A stretch of 6,570 nucleotides of DNA from Haloquadratum sp. J07HQX50 (GTDB lineage: Archaea > Halobacteriota > Halobacteria > Halobacteriales > Haloferacaceae), in NCBI GenBank assembly GCA_000416005.1, contig KE356563.1, positions 937,655-944,224 of the forward strand. The letters are read 5' to 3'. Position 1 is the stretch's first letter. Every line of letters begins with the position of its first letter. Position numbers and translations under genes: made by a program. The notes below the pieces were generated by a model that worked only from the letters and a program-made list of their open reading frames with translations, was not told where the DNA came from and searched no databases. Positions 1 to 5,050 of this stretch are shown here, piece by piece.

Positions 1-278
1 ATGACGACCAGACGAGCTCGACTGATGTCCGCGACGGTGAGCAAGCACTCTCAGTCGTTCGTTCCCGACTGAGCGTTTATACAACAGTCGAGACACATCA
101 GTTCGTCAGTGACAGTTCTCCTTCAGAGGATCTACGTGCACATGCAGCATCTGTTGATGCAGATGAATTCGTCATTGGCGTGCGAGGGCCGACCCCAACA
201 GCTACCCTTGCCCTCGGGAGTACCACGAAACAGTTACTCACAGAGGTCAAGCGGCCAGTCCGAGCTGTACCAGTGTAA
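1..278 (+). CDS. Universal stress protein (UspA family), C-terminal part
   Basis: This is the 3' part of a gene that enters from the left edge. Reading from base 3 gives 91 codons ending at TAA (276-278); the start codon lies outside the window. The visible protein ends in the classic UspA ATP-binding signature G-2X-G-9X-G-(S/T): GVRG at residues 59-62 of the fragment, then nine residues, then GS at 72-73. DEFVIG before it fits the last-but-one beta strand, and VKRPVRAVPV fits the last strand. Members of this family are small soluble homodimers, about 140-150 residues, that bind ATP and are linked to stress survival; their precise partners are usually unknown. About 60% of a usual single-domain protein is seen, so the missing N-terminal part should be about 50 residues. 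Family assignment is firm; the specific role is not known. Confidence 0.82.
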   Translation, partial: DDQTSSTDVRDGEQALSVVRSRLSVYTTVETHQFVSDSSPSEDLRAHAASVDADEFVIGVRGPTPTATLALGSTTKQLLTEVKRPVRAVPV

Positions 279-357
279 ACATGAGATGAGCTCTCCGAAC
301 AGAGGACAGTGTGCTGCACCAATTTCGGTATACGATCAGAAAACGACTGATGTTCTT

Positions 358-374
358 CCTGCGGCAAACGCAGG
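358..374. repeat. Small GC-rich hairpin downstream of the USP gene
   Basis: CCTGCG and CGCAGG form a perfect 6-bp stem around a 5-nt GCAAA loop, about 80 nt after the USP stop codon. No T-run follows it, so it does not look like a standard archaeal terminator. It could be an RNA structure in the 3' region of the USP transcript or chance. Confidence 0.3.
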
Positions 375-477
375 GATGTGACGCTCACAGTCCATACAAT
401 TTCAACTTCAACATTATTATCCAGCGCTTTTGACGTGTTTGGGTATTTACACGTGTCCTGTCATATCAAGACCACAG

Positions 478-506
478 GTATATTCTTTGACTGTCAAAGA
501 GTACAC
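478..506. promoter_or_regulatory. Long imperfect dyad, possible operator upstream of NYN gene
   Basis: Two 14-nt arms flank a single central T at 492. Twelve of the fourteen pairs match, and the inner eight are perfect (TCTTTGAC / GTCAAAGA). The near-zero spacer makes a stable RNA hairpin impossible at the centre, so a DNA site for a dimeric protein is the more likely reading. It lies about 70-100 nt before the NYN start and about 40 nt upstream of the putative TATA element. The binding protein is unknown. Confidence 0.45.
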
Positions 507-543
507 ACCTCACATCGAACCCAATATACATGCTGGAAGCCTC

Positions 544-551
544 AAATTTTT
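544..551 (+). promoter_or_regulatory. Putative TATA element of the NYN gene
   Basis: AAATTTTT is centred about 28 nt before the ATG at 576, the spacing expected for a haloarchaeal leaderless transcript. This supports ATG 576 over the in-frame GTG at 609, which has no comparable element. It is read by eye and not a proven promoter. Confidence 0.4.
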
Positions 552-575
552 GACCCCTCAGCGGAATATCGCAAT

Positions 576-1082
576 ATGGAACAGCAAGACCATCGCCAAG
601 GCACCACCGTGAATCATCGAGTGGCGCTGTTTGTCGATGGTCCAAACGTACTTCGAGAAGAATTTGATGTCGATCTTGATGATGTGAGACAAACAGCAGA
701 AGAGACAGGACAACTCGTTCTCACAAATCTGTATTTAGATGAACACGCCACTCCAGGGCTCATTCAGGCCGCTGAGGCACGGGGGTTTGCTATCACTGTG
801 ACGAGTGGAGACGTCGATGTGCGGTTAGCTGTCGATTTAACAGCATTCGCTGTTGAGAAGCGAGCAGATATAATCATCATTGCATCTCGAGATACTGATT
901 TCAAGCCTGCAATTGAGACAGCAAATCAGTACGGGATCCAGACAATCGCTGTCTCTCCAAGTGCGTTCGGCCGCTCAGATGCACTACGAAACGCTGCAAG
1001 TCGCTCACAGACACTCAATGCGAAGACAGCAGAGACTCAAGATGAAACACAGCCTCAGTTTATTGGATATGACGACCAGTGA
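576..1082 (+). CDS. NYN/LabA-like PIN-superfamily protein (TIGR00288-like), probable ribonuclease
   Basis: The 168-residue product is a single NYN domain, the PIN-like nuclease fold. Acidic metal-ligand candidates are in the expected order: VDGPN (Asp21, Asn24) at the end of the first strand, GDVDVRLAVD (Asp79, Asp81) in the middle, and ASRDTDFKP (Asp106, Asp108) near the fourth strand. The fold is complete by about residue 148, and the last 20 residues are a Gln/Thr-rich tail. Proteins of this kind are thought to be Mg-dependent RNases, but the substrate of the archaeal branch is not established. The start ATG 576 is chosen because a TATA-like element sits at -28; the in-frame GTG 609 would give VNHRVALFVDGPN and is possible. 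The open frame reaches further back to 378 but is not protein-like. It is followed after 27 nt by a TatD-type hydrolase on the same strand, so the two may be cotranscribed. Confidence 0.85.
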   Translation: MEQQDHRQGTTVNHRVALFVDGPNVLREEFDVDLDDVRQTAEETGQLVLTNLYLDEHATPGLIQAAEARGFAITVTSGDVDVRLAVDLTAFAVEKRADIIIIASRDTDFKPAIETANQYGIQTIAVSPSAFGRSDALRNAASRSQTLNAKTAETQDETQPQFIGYDDQ

Positions 1083-1109
1083 ATACAAACGGCGCACGGC
1101 TTTCGTTCA

Positions 1110-1976
1110 ATGCAATTCGTGATAGAACATGACGGTGAGGTGTTGCCTGTCATAGACAATCACCTGCATCTGGATCCTGAGAACGGAAAAGGACTTTCAG
1201 CGGTTGATGATTTTGTCCGTGCCGGTGGCACCCACATGATTATACTCAATAAACCGTCTTGGGAGCTCGGAGTGTGTGCAACGACAGGTCAAGACTTTCA
1301 GCCGGTCTTTGAGACGACAATGCAGACAGTCGCTGCAGTGAATAAACGCCTTCCAGGAAAAGCCTGGGGTATCCTTGGCATTCATCCAGGACTCATCTCA
1401 CGGTTAGTCAATGACCGGGGATTTGAGCCGACTGAGGCGGCAACGCTCATGAAAGCAGGGCTCAGGGAAGCTGCGGATTACGTCTCAGAGGGTAAGGCGC
1501 TTGGACTGAAATCTGGCCGTCCACATTATGAAGTCACGGACATGGTCTGGGAGGCGTCAAATGATGTCATGAAGGAGTCCTTTAGACTGGGAGCTCAACA
1601 TGACTGTGTTGTACAATTGCACACAGAAGCGACGAAAGACTTGCAGAAGGTAGCGAACTGGGCCAAGGCCCGTGGACTTGATACTGAGCGCGTGATCAAA
1701 CACTACGCAGAAGGAACGTTACAAGGGCCGACACCAAGCGTCATGAGTGATCGTGATCGCCTGTTAACCGCAGCATCAACACAAACACCGTTCTTGATGG
1801 AGACTGACTTTATTGATGACCCCGACCGCCCTGGAGCTGTGCTCGGCCCAAAGACAGTGCCACGACGAGTTCGCTGGTTACTTGAGCAGGGACATGTCGA
1901 AGCAATCAGACGTGCACATGTGAGTACTCCAGCAGCTGTCTACGATATCGATACACGGGCCACATTGGTCGATTGA
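1110..1976 (+). CDS. TatD-family (COG1831) metal-dependent hydrolase
   Basis: The 288-residue product is a TIM-barrel amidohydrolase of the TatD-related archaeal group, usually annotated only as a predicted metal-dependent hydrolase or deoxyribonuclease. Metal-site motifs occur in order: DNHLHLD (His18, His20) on strand one, LGIHPG (His92), LGLKSGRPHY (131-140), QLHTEA (His171), KHY (His198) and METDFIDDP (Asp233) near the end. This matches the family's HxH...E...H...H...D pattern except that the segment usually carrying the Glu reads LK here, so Lys134 may stand in its place. Length is complete for the group. Nuclease activity is known for bacterial and eukaryotic TatD but is only inferred here. 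It follows the NYN gene closely, and a T-rich hairpin lies about 30 nt after its stop. No signal peptide or membrane segment is visible, so it is cytoplasmic. Confidence 0.85.
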   Translation: MQFVIEHDGEVLPVIDNHLHLDPENGKGLSAVDDFVRAGGTHMIILNKPSWELGVCATTGQDFQPVFETTMQTVAAVNKRLPGKAWGILGIHPGLISRLVNDRGFEPTEAATLMKAGLREAADYVSEGKALGLKSGRPHYEVTDMVWEASNDVMKESFRLGAQHDCVVQLHTEATKDLQKVANWAKARGLDTERVIKHYAEGTLQGPTPSVMSDRDRLLTAASTQTPFLMETDFIDDPDRPGAVLGPKTVPRRVRWLLEQGHVEAIRRAHVSTPAAVYDIDTRATLVD

Positions 1977-2006
1977 TTCAGTCTGTTCGGTTTCGACGGC
2001 CTCTGT

Positions 2007-2021
2007 GTGCTGTTTTTGCAC
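2007..2021 (+). terminator. Possible T-rich terminator after the TatD-like gene
   Basis: GTGC and GCAC flank a loop TGTTTTT about 30 nt past the stop codon, and TTTTT at 2013-2017 is the kind of T-run at which archaeal RNA polymerase can stop. The stem is only 4 bp plus wobble pairs, so this is tentative. Confidence 0.3.
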
Positions 2022-2037
2022 GTATATTGGAGAAGTA

Positions 2038-2066
2038 TATCCATGTGGATAGGTATTCAAAATATC
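2038..2066 (+). promoter_or_regulatory. Palindrome and AT-rich element upstream of DUF2150 gene
   Basis: TATCCATGTGGATA (2038-2051) has perfect 6-bp arms around a 2-nt centre. Just downstream, AAAATATC (2059-2066) could serve as a TATA element, which would give a leader of about 50 nt before the ATG at 2137. There is no good TATA element at the leaderless distance (only CTTTGAG near 2109-2115). The reading is weak and the two parts may be unrelated. Confidence 0.3.
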
Positions 2067-2136
2067 GTATTGAGAGTGGCTGTCACCGAAAAGTCGACAA
2101 GAAAGGCCTTTGAGTACCGGCCGAAATGGTCCAGAT

Positions 2137-2730
2137 ATGACTGAGGCTGAGGAGACATATTATACCGAGGAACGCTGGCAGAATTGGTTATCTCGGGTTG
2201 AGCAAGAAGATCTTGATCCCGAGAATGAGGATTCAGCACGACTTTTGTTGAATTTGCAGGATGATGCAGCAATTGCCGTTGCGAAGATTGTCGCTGCATT
2301 CGAGGAAGGTGAGATTGACCGAGAGACGTCGCTGGATGAGGTAGAGCGTGTCCGGTCGATTGTGCTCTCTGAACCACAGCTCGATATTGATGAAAGTGAC
2401 AATCGCGAGGATAAGCTGATGCTTATTGATGGTGTCCAGACCAGCCTCGTATGTGTATTCTACTCCGCAGAGGAGTTTATCATGGATGGATCAGCAGACG
2501 AAATTCCGCTGAGTGAGTATATTGATGCCGCTGTTGATGCGGAAGCAGAGGATGACATTGATGCTGCTCTTGGGTATTTGGTCCAAGCAGGAACAAGAAT
2601 TATCGAGGGCGATAGTCTGGACGTTGGTGTCGTCGAGGATATCGAGTATGGGTTGGTGTCTGAGTGGGTGAATGGATTAGACAGTCTTCAAAGTGCGCTG
2701 AGTGACCCAGAGGTGGTTGAAGAAGAGTAG
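2137..2730 (+). CDS. DUF2150 family protein (haloarchaeal, unknown function)
   Basis: The 197-residue product is very acidic, with runs such as EQEDLDPENED near residues 22-32 and EAEDDIDAA near 136-144, as expected for a salt-in cytoplasm. It is predicted to be mostly helical and has no signal peptide or membrane segment. I recognise it as the archaeal DUF2150 family, whose members share the YYTEERWQNW start, the DDAAIAVAKIVAAFEEGEI block (about 42-60) and the central VQTSLVCVFYSAEEFI block (about 100-115). No catalytic motif can be pointed to, so I give no function. ATG 2137 is preferred to the in-frame TTG 2110, because the added residues (MSTGRNGPD) lie outside the conserved region. HMG-CoA synthase follows 112 nt later on the same strand with its own putative promoter, so an operon is not clear. 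Confidence 0.85.
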   Translation: MTEAEETYYTEERWQNWLSRVEQEDLDPENEDSARLLLNLQDDAAIAVAKIVAAFEEGEIDRETSLDEVERVRSIVLSEPQLDIDESDNREDKLMLIDGVQTSLVCVFYSAEEFIMDGSADEIPLSEYIDAAVDAEAEDDIDAALGYLVQAGTRIIEGDSLDVGVVEDIEYGLVSEWVNGLDSLQSALSDPEVVEEE

Positions 2731-2803
2731 CTGAACTGGACCAGTAGACACCACTGAGCGGTGCATGTATCGTTTGATATTTCGACGATTGTCGGGTACG
2801 TGA

Positions 2804-2831
2804 TTCGACAGAGACATATGGACATGTCGAA
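2804..2831 (+). promoter_or_regulatory. Dyad operator overlapping the core promoter of HMG-CoA synthase
   Basis: CATATG (2815-2820) is centred about 25 nt before the ATG at 2843, a fitting place for the TATA element of a leaderless transcript. Two perfect 7-bp inverted arms, TTCGACA (2804-2810) and TGTCGAA (2825-2831), are spaced symmetrically so that the dyad centre falls exactly at the centre of CATATG. A protein bound here would cover BRE, TATA and initiation site. A further pair, CGAC (2783-2786) and GTCG (2791-2794), lies just upstream, and TGTCGAG recurs at the start codon itself. The convergent HTH protein is a natural candidate ligand, but this is inference. Confidence 0.5.
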
Positions 2832-2842
2832 GAAGTTTCGAT

Positions 2843-4201
2843 ATGTCGAGAGCCGGAATTGATGCTATTGAGATCTGGACGGGGAAATTACAGTTAGACT
2901 TGCCTCGAACGTTCGCTCCGGTCAAAGGCAGCGATCCACAAAAGTATCTGAAAGGAATTGGGATTGAATATTCATCATTGCCAGATGTGTATGAGGATAT
3001 TGTCACGATGGGTGCAAATGCTGCAAAGCAACTCCTCGATAAAGAAGAGTTGGCGCCGGCCGATATTGGGCGAATTGATGTTGCCACTGAGTCTTCATTC
3101 GATAACTCGAAGCCAGTTTCGACCTACATTGCAGGCTGTCTTGAGTCAGTTTATGAGAGCAACTTCACCCATGCAAATAAAGGGGAGCGGAAGTTTGCGT
3201 GCCTTTCTGGCACTCAAGCTATCGACGATGCATACAATTGGATTCAAGCAGGGCGTCATCGAGGGAAACCCGCTCTTGTGATTGCGACGGATACTGCACT
3301 ATACGAACGGGGTGATCCCGGTGAAGCCACGCAGGGCGCAGGGGCGATTGCGATGCTTATTGACGAAGATCCTGACATCGTCTCCATATCACATTCACAG
3401 GGGTATGGGAGTGCTGACGAGACCGATTTTCTCAAGCCGAATCAACAGTTTCCAAGTGTCGATGGGAAGCGGTCGGTTCAAGTTTACCTCGCCCGCATGC
3501 GAGAGGCACTTGCTGATTATGAGTCTGTAGCTGGCAAGACCCACCCAGATGCGTTTGCTGCTGTCCCATTTCACACGCCATTCCCAGGGATGGTCCGAAA
3601 AGCTGCTTTACTAGGATATCGACACACAATACGGAATACAGATATTGAGGACGACTTAGCCAGCGATATCGGTACCCAGCCTCGAAGAAACGAATTTGAT
3701 TCCAACTCGGAGTTTGATGCGGAGATGCGCACATACATGGACGGACTGAAACAGACGGAAGCATATCAGGAGTGGTACGCAGACCGTATCGAACCGACAA
3801 TTCAGTTCGCGCGTCAGGTCGGAAACTGGTACACTGGATCAGTGCATATCGCTCGGTACTCGGCTCTTCACAGTGCTGCCACTGCTGGAGACTCTCTCAG
3901 TGGAGAGCAACTTCTTGTTGGTTCATATGGTTCAGGTGCAGAGGCAGAGATTCACGTCGAAACCGTCCAGCCCAACTGGAAGTCAGCCATCGAGTCAGTC
4001 ACGTTCGCCGAGTCACTTGCAAGTCGGTACGACTTATCATTTGAGGAATATGAACGAATACACGATGTACATAACGCACAGAAAGAAACAGAGGTTGAAC
4101 CATTTACTAACCCAGATGGAGAGTTCATTTTTACCGGATGGGGGCGAATGAATGAGCGCCGATACGAATACCGCCCACGTCAATCAGGGAATGCTTCGTA
4201 G
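2843..4201 (+). CDS. mvaS: Hydroxymethylglutaryl-CoA synthase (EC 2.3.3.10)
   Basis: The enzyme condenses acetyl-CoA with acetoacetyl-CoA to HMG-CoA, the step before HMG-CoA reductase in the mevalonate route to archaeal isoprenoid lipids. The 452-residue product is full length and has the thiolase-fold landmarks: Glu83 in ATES, the acyl-carrying Cys120 in KFACLSGTQ, and His244 in PFHTPFPGMVRKA. Other family blocks seen are NSKPVSTYIAGCLE (88-101), GDPGEATQGAGA (157-168), ADETDFLKPNQQFPSVDGKRS (191-211), NWYTGSVH (328-335) and LLVGSYGSGAEAE (357-369). The N-terminus GIDAIEIWTG is where archaeal homologues begin, which fixes ATG 2843; the out-of-frame ATGs at 2818 and 2824 lie in the promoter. 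The C-terminal RQSGNAS extends slightly past the usual end and overlaps the convergent HTH gene by 18 bp. The archaeal thiolase and DUF35 partner genes are not beside it here. The gene is also called hmgB or hmgS. Confidence 0.96.
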   Translation: MSRAGIDAIEIWTGKLQLDLPRTFAPVKGSDPQKYLKGIGIEYSSLPDVYEDIVTMGANAAKQLLDKEELAPADIGRIDVATESSFDNSKPVSTYIAGCLESVYESNFTHANKGERKFACLSGTQAIDDAYNWIQAGRHRGKPALVIATDTALYERGDPGEATQGAGAIAMLIDEDPDIVSISHSQGYGSADETDFLKPNQQFPSVDGKRSVQVYLARMREALADYESVAGKTHPDAFAAVPFHTPFPGMVRKAALLGYRHTIRNTDIEDDLASDIGTQPRRNEFDSNSEFDAEMRTYMDGLKQTEAYQEWYADRIEPTIQFARQVGNWYTGSVHIARYSALHSAATAGDSLSGEQLLVGSYGSGAEAEIHVETVQPNWKSAIESVTFAESLASRYDLSFEEYERIHDVHNAQKETEVEPFTNPDGEFIFTGWGRMNERRYEYRPRQSGNAS

Positions 4202-4891
4202 TGAGTCTAACATCGTTCCTAATTCCTGATTGACTATCGCCAGTGAAAACCCATCTATCGTTGCCAAAGCCGGCGCATGCTCCCATAGATCGCTTTCTTC
4301 TACCCCATGCAAGATCACTGCATTAGGCGTGGGATTGACCACTCGCATAGCGACAAGCGGTGATTCTCCACGAGTGACACCAGTAAAAATGAGTGCACGA
4401 GATGTTGACTGACCATACAACCGATAGAATTCCTCTGAGGAGAGCCGTGTAATCGCCTCAATACTGTTAATCACTGTGTGTCCACTCAACCTATCTCTAT
4501 TCCCTCGAACAAGCTCTGTTGCATCAATTGCCTCATACAGCGTGTCAAGTGGGATTGACGCGGGATACTCACGAAGATCTTGAACAATATCACTTTCAAA
4601 TCCTGCTGAGATAACCCTCGCATACTGCCTAATTCGTCCCCCACCGCGGTTTTCATCGATAGAGAGCAGCGCCTCTACCATCCGACGGATAACCCCGATG
4701 CCAGGACTCTCACGTCGTCCACTCTCGTAGTCAGAGATAACCGAGGATGAGACATCAAGATGGTCTGCGAGTGTTGTCTGTGAAATGTCGAAATCGGTTC
4801 GCCACTTTCGGAGTGTCGCGCCAGGGTCGTCACTGAGTGTCACCTCACCTGCCATCCGGCGAGCTAAATCATCTTTTGGTACACTAGTCAC
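4184..4891 (-). CDS. XRE-type HTH transcriptional regulator (COG1709-like)
   Basis: The 235-residue product has an N-terminal Cro/C1-type helix-turn-helix at about residues 26-75: LRKWRTDFDISQTTLADHLDVSSSVISDYESGRR carries the SQ..LA..L.VS...IS.YE.GRR pattern. A longer C-terminal domain follows (about 85-235) with VINSIEAITRLSSEEFYRLYGQSTSRALIFTGVTRGESPL, a block typical of the archaeal regulator group; it has no enzyme motif I know. It probably binds DNA as a dimer and may sense a ligand through the C-terminal domain. GTG 4891 is taken as the start because homologous sequence begins at about VTSVPKDDLARRM; the TTG at 5002 would add Arg/Cys-rich residues unlike haloarchaeal protein. It is convergent with, and overlaps by 18 bp, the HMG-CoA synthase gene. 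Regulators of this kind are found next to that gene in several archaea as I recall, suggesting control of mevalonate genes. Confidence 0.85.
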   Translation of the reverse strand: MTSVPKDDLARRMAGEVTLSDDPGATLRKWRTDFDISQTTLADHLDVSSSVISDYESGRRESPGIGVIRRMVEALLSIDENRGGGRIRQYARVISAGFESDIVQDLREYPASIPLDTLYEAIDATELVRGNRDRLSGHTVINSIEAITRLSSEEFYRLYGQSTSRALIFTGVTRGESPLVAMRVVNPTPNAVILHGVEESDLWEHAPALATIDGFSLAIVNQELGTMLDSLRSIP

Positions 4892-5021
4892 GATTGCGAG
4901 CCCCAGTAAGTGCCTTTTTCGAGCGCATAGTCGGCAGCTTCGCCAGCGGTGAAAAAAACAGTATCGGAGCGCTGGTAGAATCCTACACCACAGCATTGTC
5001 AACGACGTGTAGGAGCGAGTC
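4888..5021 (-). pseudogene. Apparent frameshifted remnant of a small haloarchaeal protein gene
   Basis: On the minus strand, the frame ending at TGA 4890-4888 reads convincingly like protein: GFYQRSDTVFFTAGE and then AADYALEKGTYWGSQS. Its stop overlaps the GTG start of the HTH gene (GTGA), the arrangement of translationally coupled genes. However, this frame is closed upstream by TGA at 5001-4999 and has no start codon. The sequence before the break looks coding in another frame (DSLLHVVDNAVV, 5021-4986), so one frameshift near 4980-4990 would join the halves; even then a TAA at 5024-5022 leaves no start. I do not recognise the family. It may be a decayed gene, a sequencing error, or chance in a divergent intergenic region. 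Confidence 0.42.
4981..5014. promoter_or_regulatory. Inverted repeat in the divergent intergenic region
   Basis: TCCTACAC (4981-4988) and GTGTAGGA (5007-5014) form perfect 8-bp arms with an 18-nt spacer, 7 nt upstream of the putative TATA element at 5021-5026. The location suits a regulator site for the membrane protein gene. It also lies within the possible small-gene remnant, which complicates the reading. Confidence 0.35.
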
Positions 5022-5026
5022 TTATG
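5021..5026 (+). promoter_or_regulatory. Putative TATA element for the YdjM-like gene
   Basis: CTTATG is centred about 27 nt before the GTG at 5051, with GCGAG just upstream resembling a BRE. It contains the ATG at 5024 that would otherwise be taken as the start, and so supports a leaderless transcript starting at GTG 5051. Confidence 0.35.
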
Positions 5027-5050
5027 CTGTTCTGGGTGCCACTTCCAGAT

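Larger units (their letters stand above)
279..575. other. Non-coding spacer between USP and NYN genes
   Basis: This stretch of about 300 nt holds no believable gene. The open frame that continues upstream of the NYN gene to 378 encodes Cys/His/Thr-rich sequence unlike haloarchaeal protein and is better read as untranslated. The spacer is more AT-rich than its surroundings from about 395 on. It contains the hairpin at 358-374, an ACGTGT-N10-ACACGT inverted repeat (433-454) whose right arm lies inside the palindrome ACACGTGT (449-456), and the long dyad at 478-506. No tRNA or CRISPR-like repeat was seen. Confidence 0.6.

Noticed and set aside
1..72. Short frame-1 reading MTTRRARL... ending at 72
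   Set aside because: Base 1 happens to begin an ATG, but frame 3 encodes the USP C-terminus through the same bases.
335..351. ATCAG / CTGAT small hairpin
   Set aside because: A 5-bp AT-containing stem is expected by chance in a spacer of this size.
98..388. 96-codon open frame on the minus strand
   Set aside because: It lies opposite the USP gene, whose frame carries a perfect ATP-binding motif; the antisense product is Ser/Thr/Arg-rich with no recognisable fold.
378..575. N-terminal extension of the NYN protein back to 378
   Set aside because: The added 66 residues are rich in Cys, His and Thr and unlike acidic haloarchaeal protein; a TATA-like element at -28 supports ATG 576.
279..575. 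Hidden tRNA, CRISPR repeat or mobile element in the long spacer
   Set aside because: No cloverleaf with a GGTTCGAAT-type T arm, no regularly spaced direct repeats and no transposase-like reading frame or terminal repeats were found by eye.
2160..2402. Ser-rich open frame antisense to the DUF2150 gene
   Set aside because: It is the mirror of Asp/Glu-rich codons in the real gene, a common artefact in haloarchaea.
4943..4975. CCAGCG / CGCTGG inverted repeat with an A-run inside
   Set aside because: Only 6-bp arms with a 21-nt spacer, within the small-gene remnant; too weak to call a site.
4892..5002. Longer HTH protein starting at TTG 5002
   Set aside because: The added 37 residues are Arg/Cys/Trp-rich, while another frame of the same strand looks coding; homologous sequence begins at the GTG at 4891.
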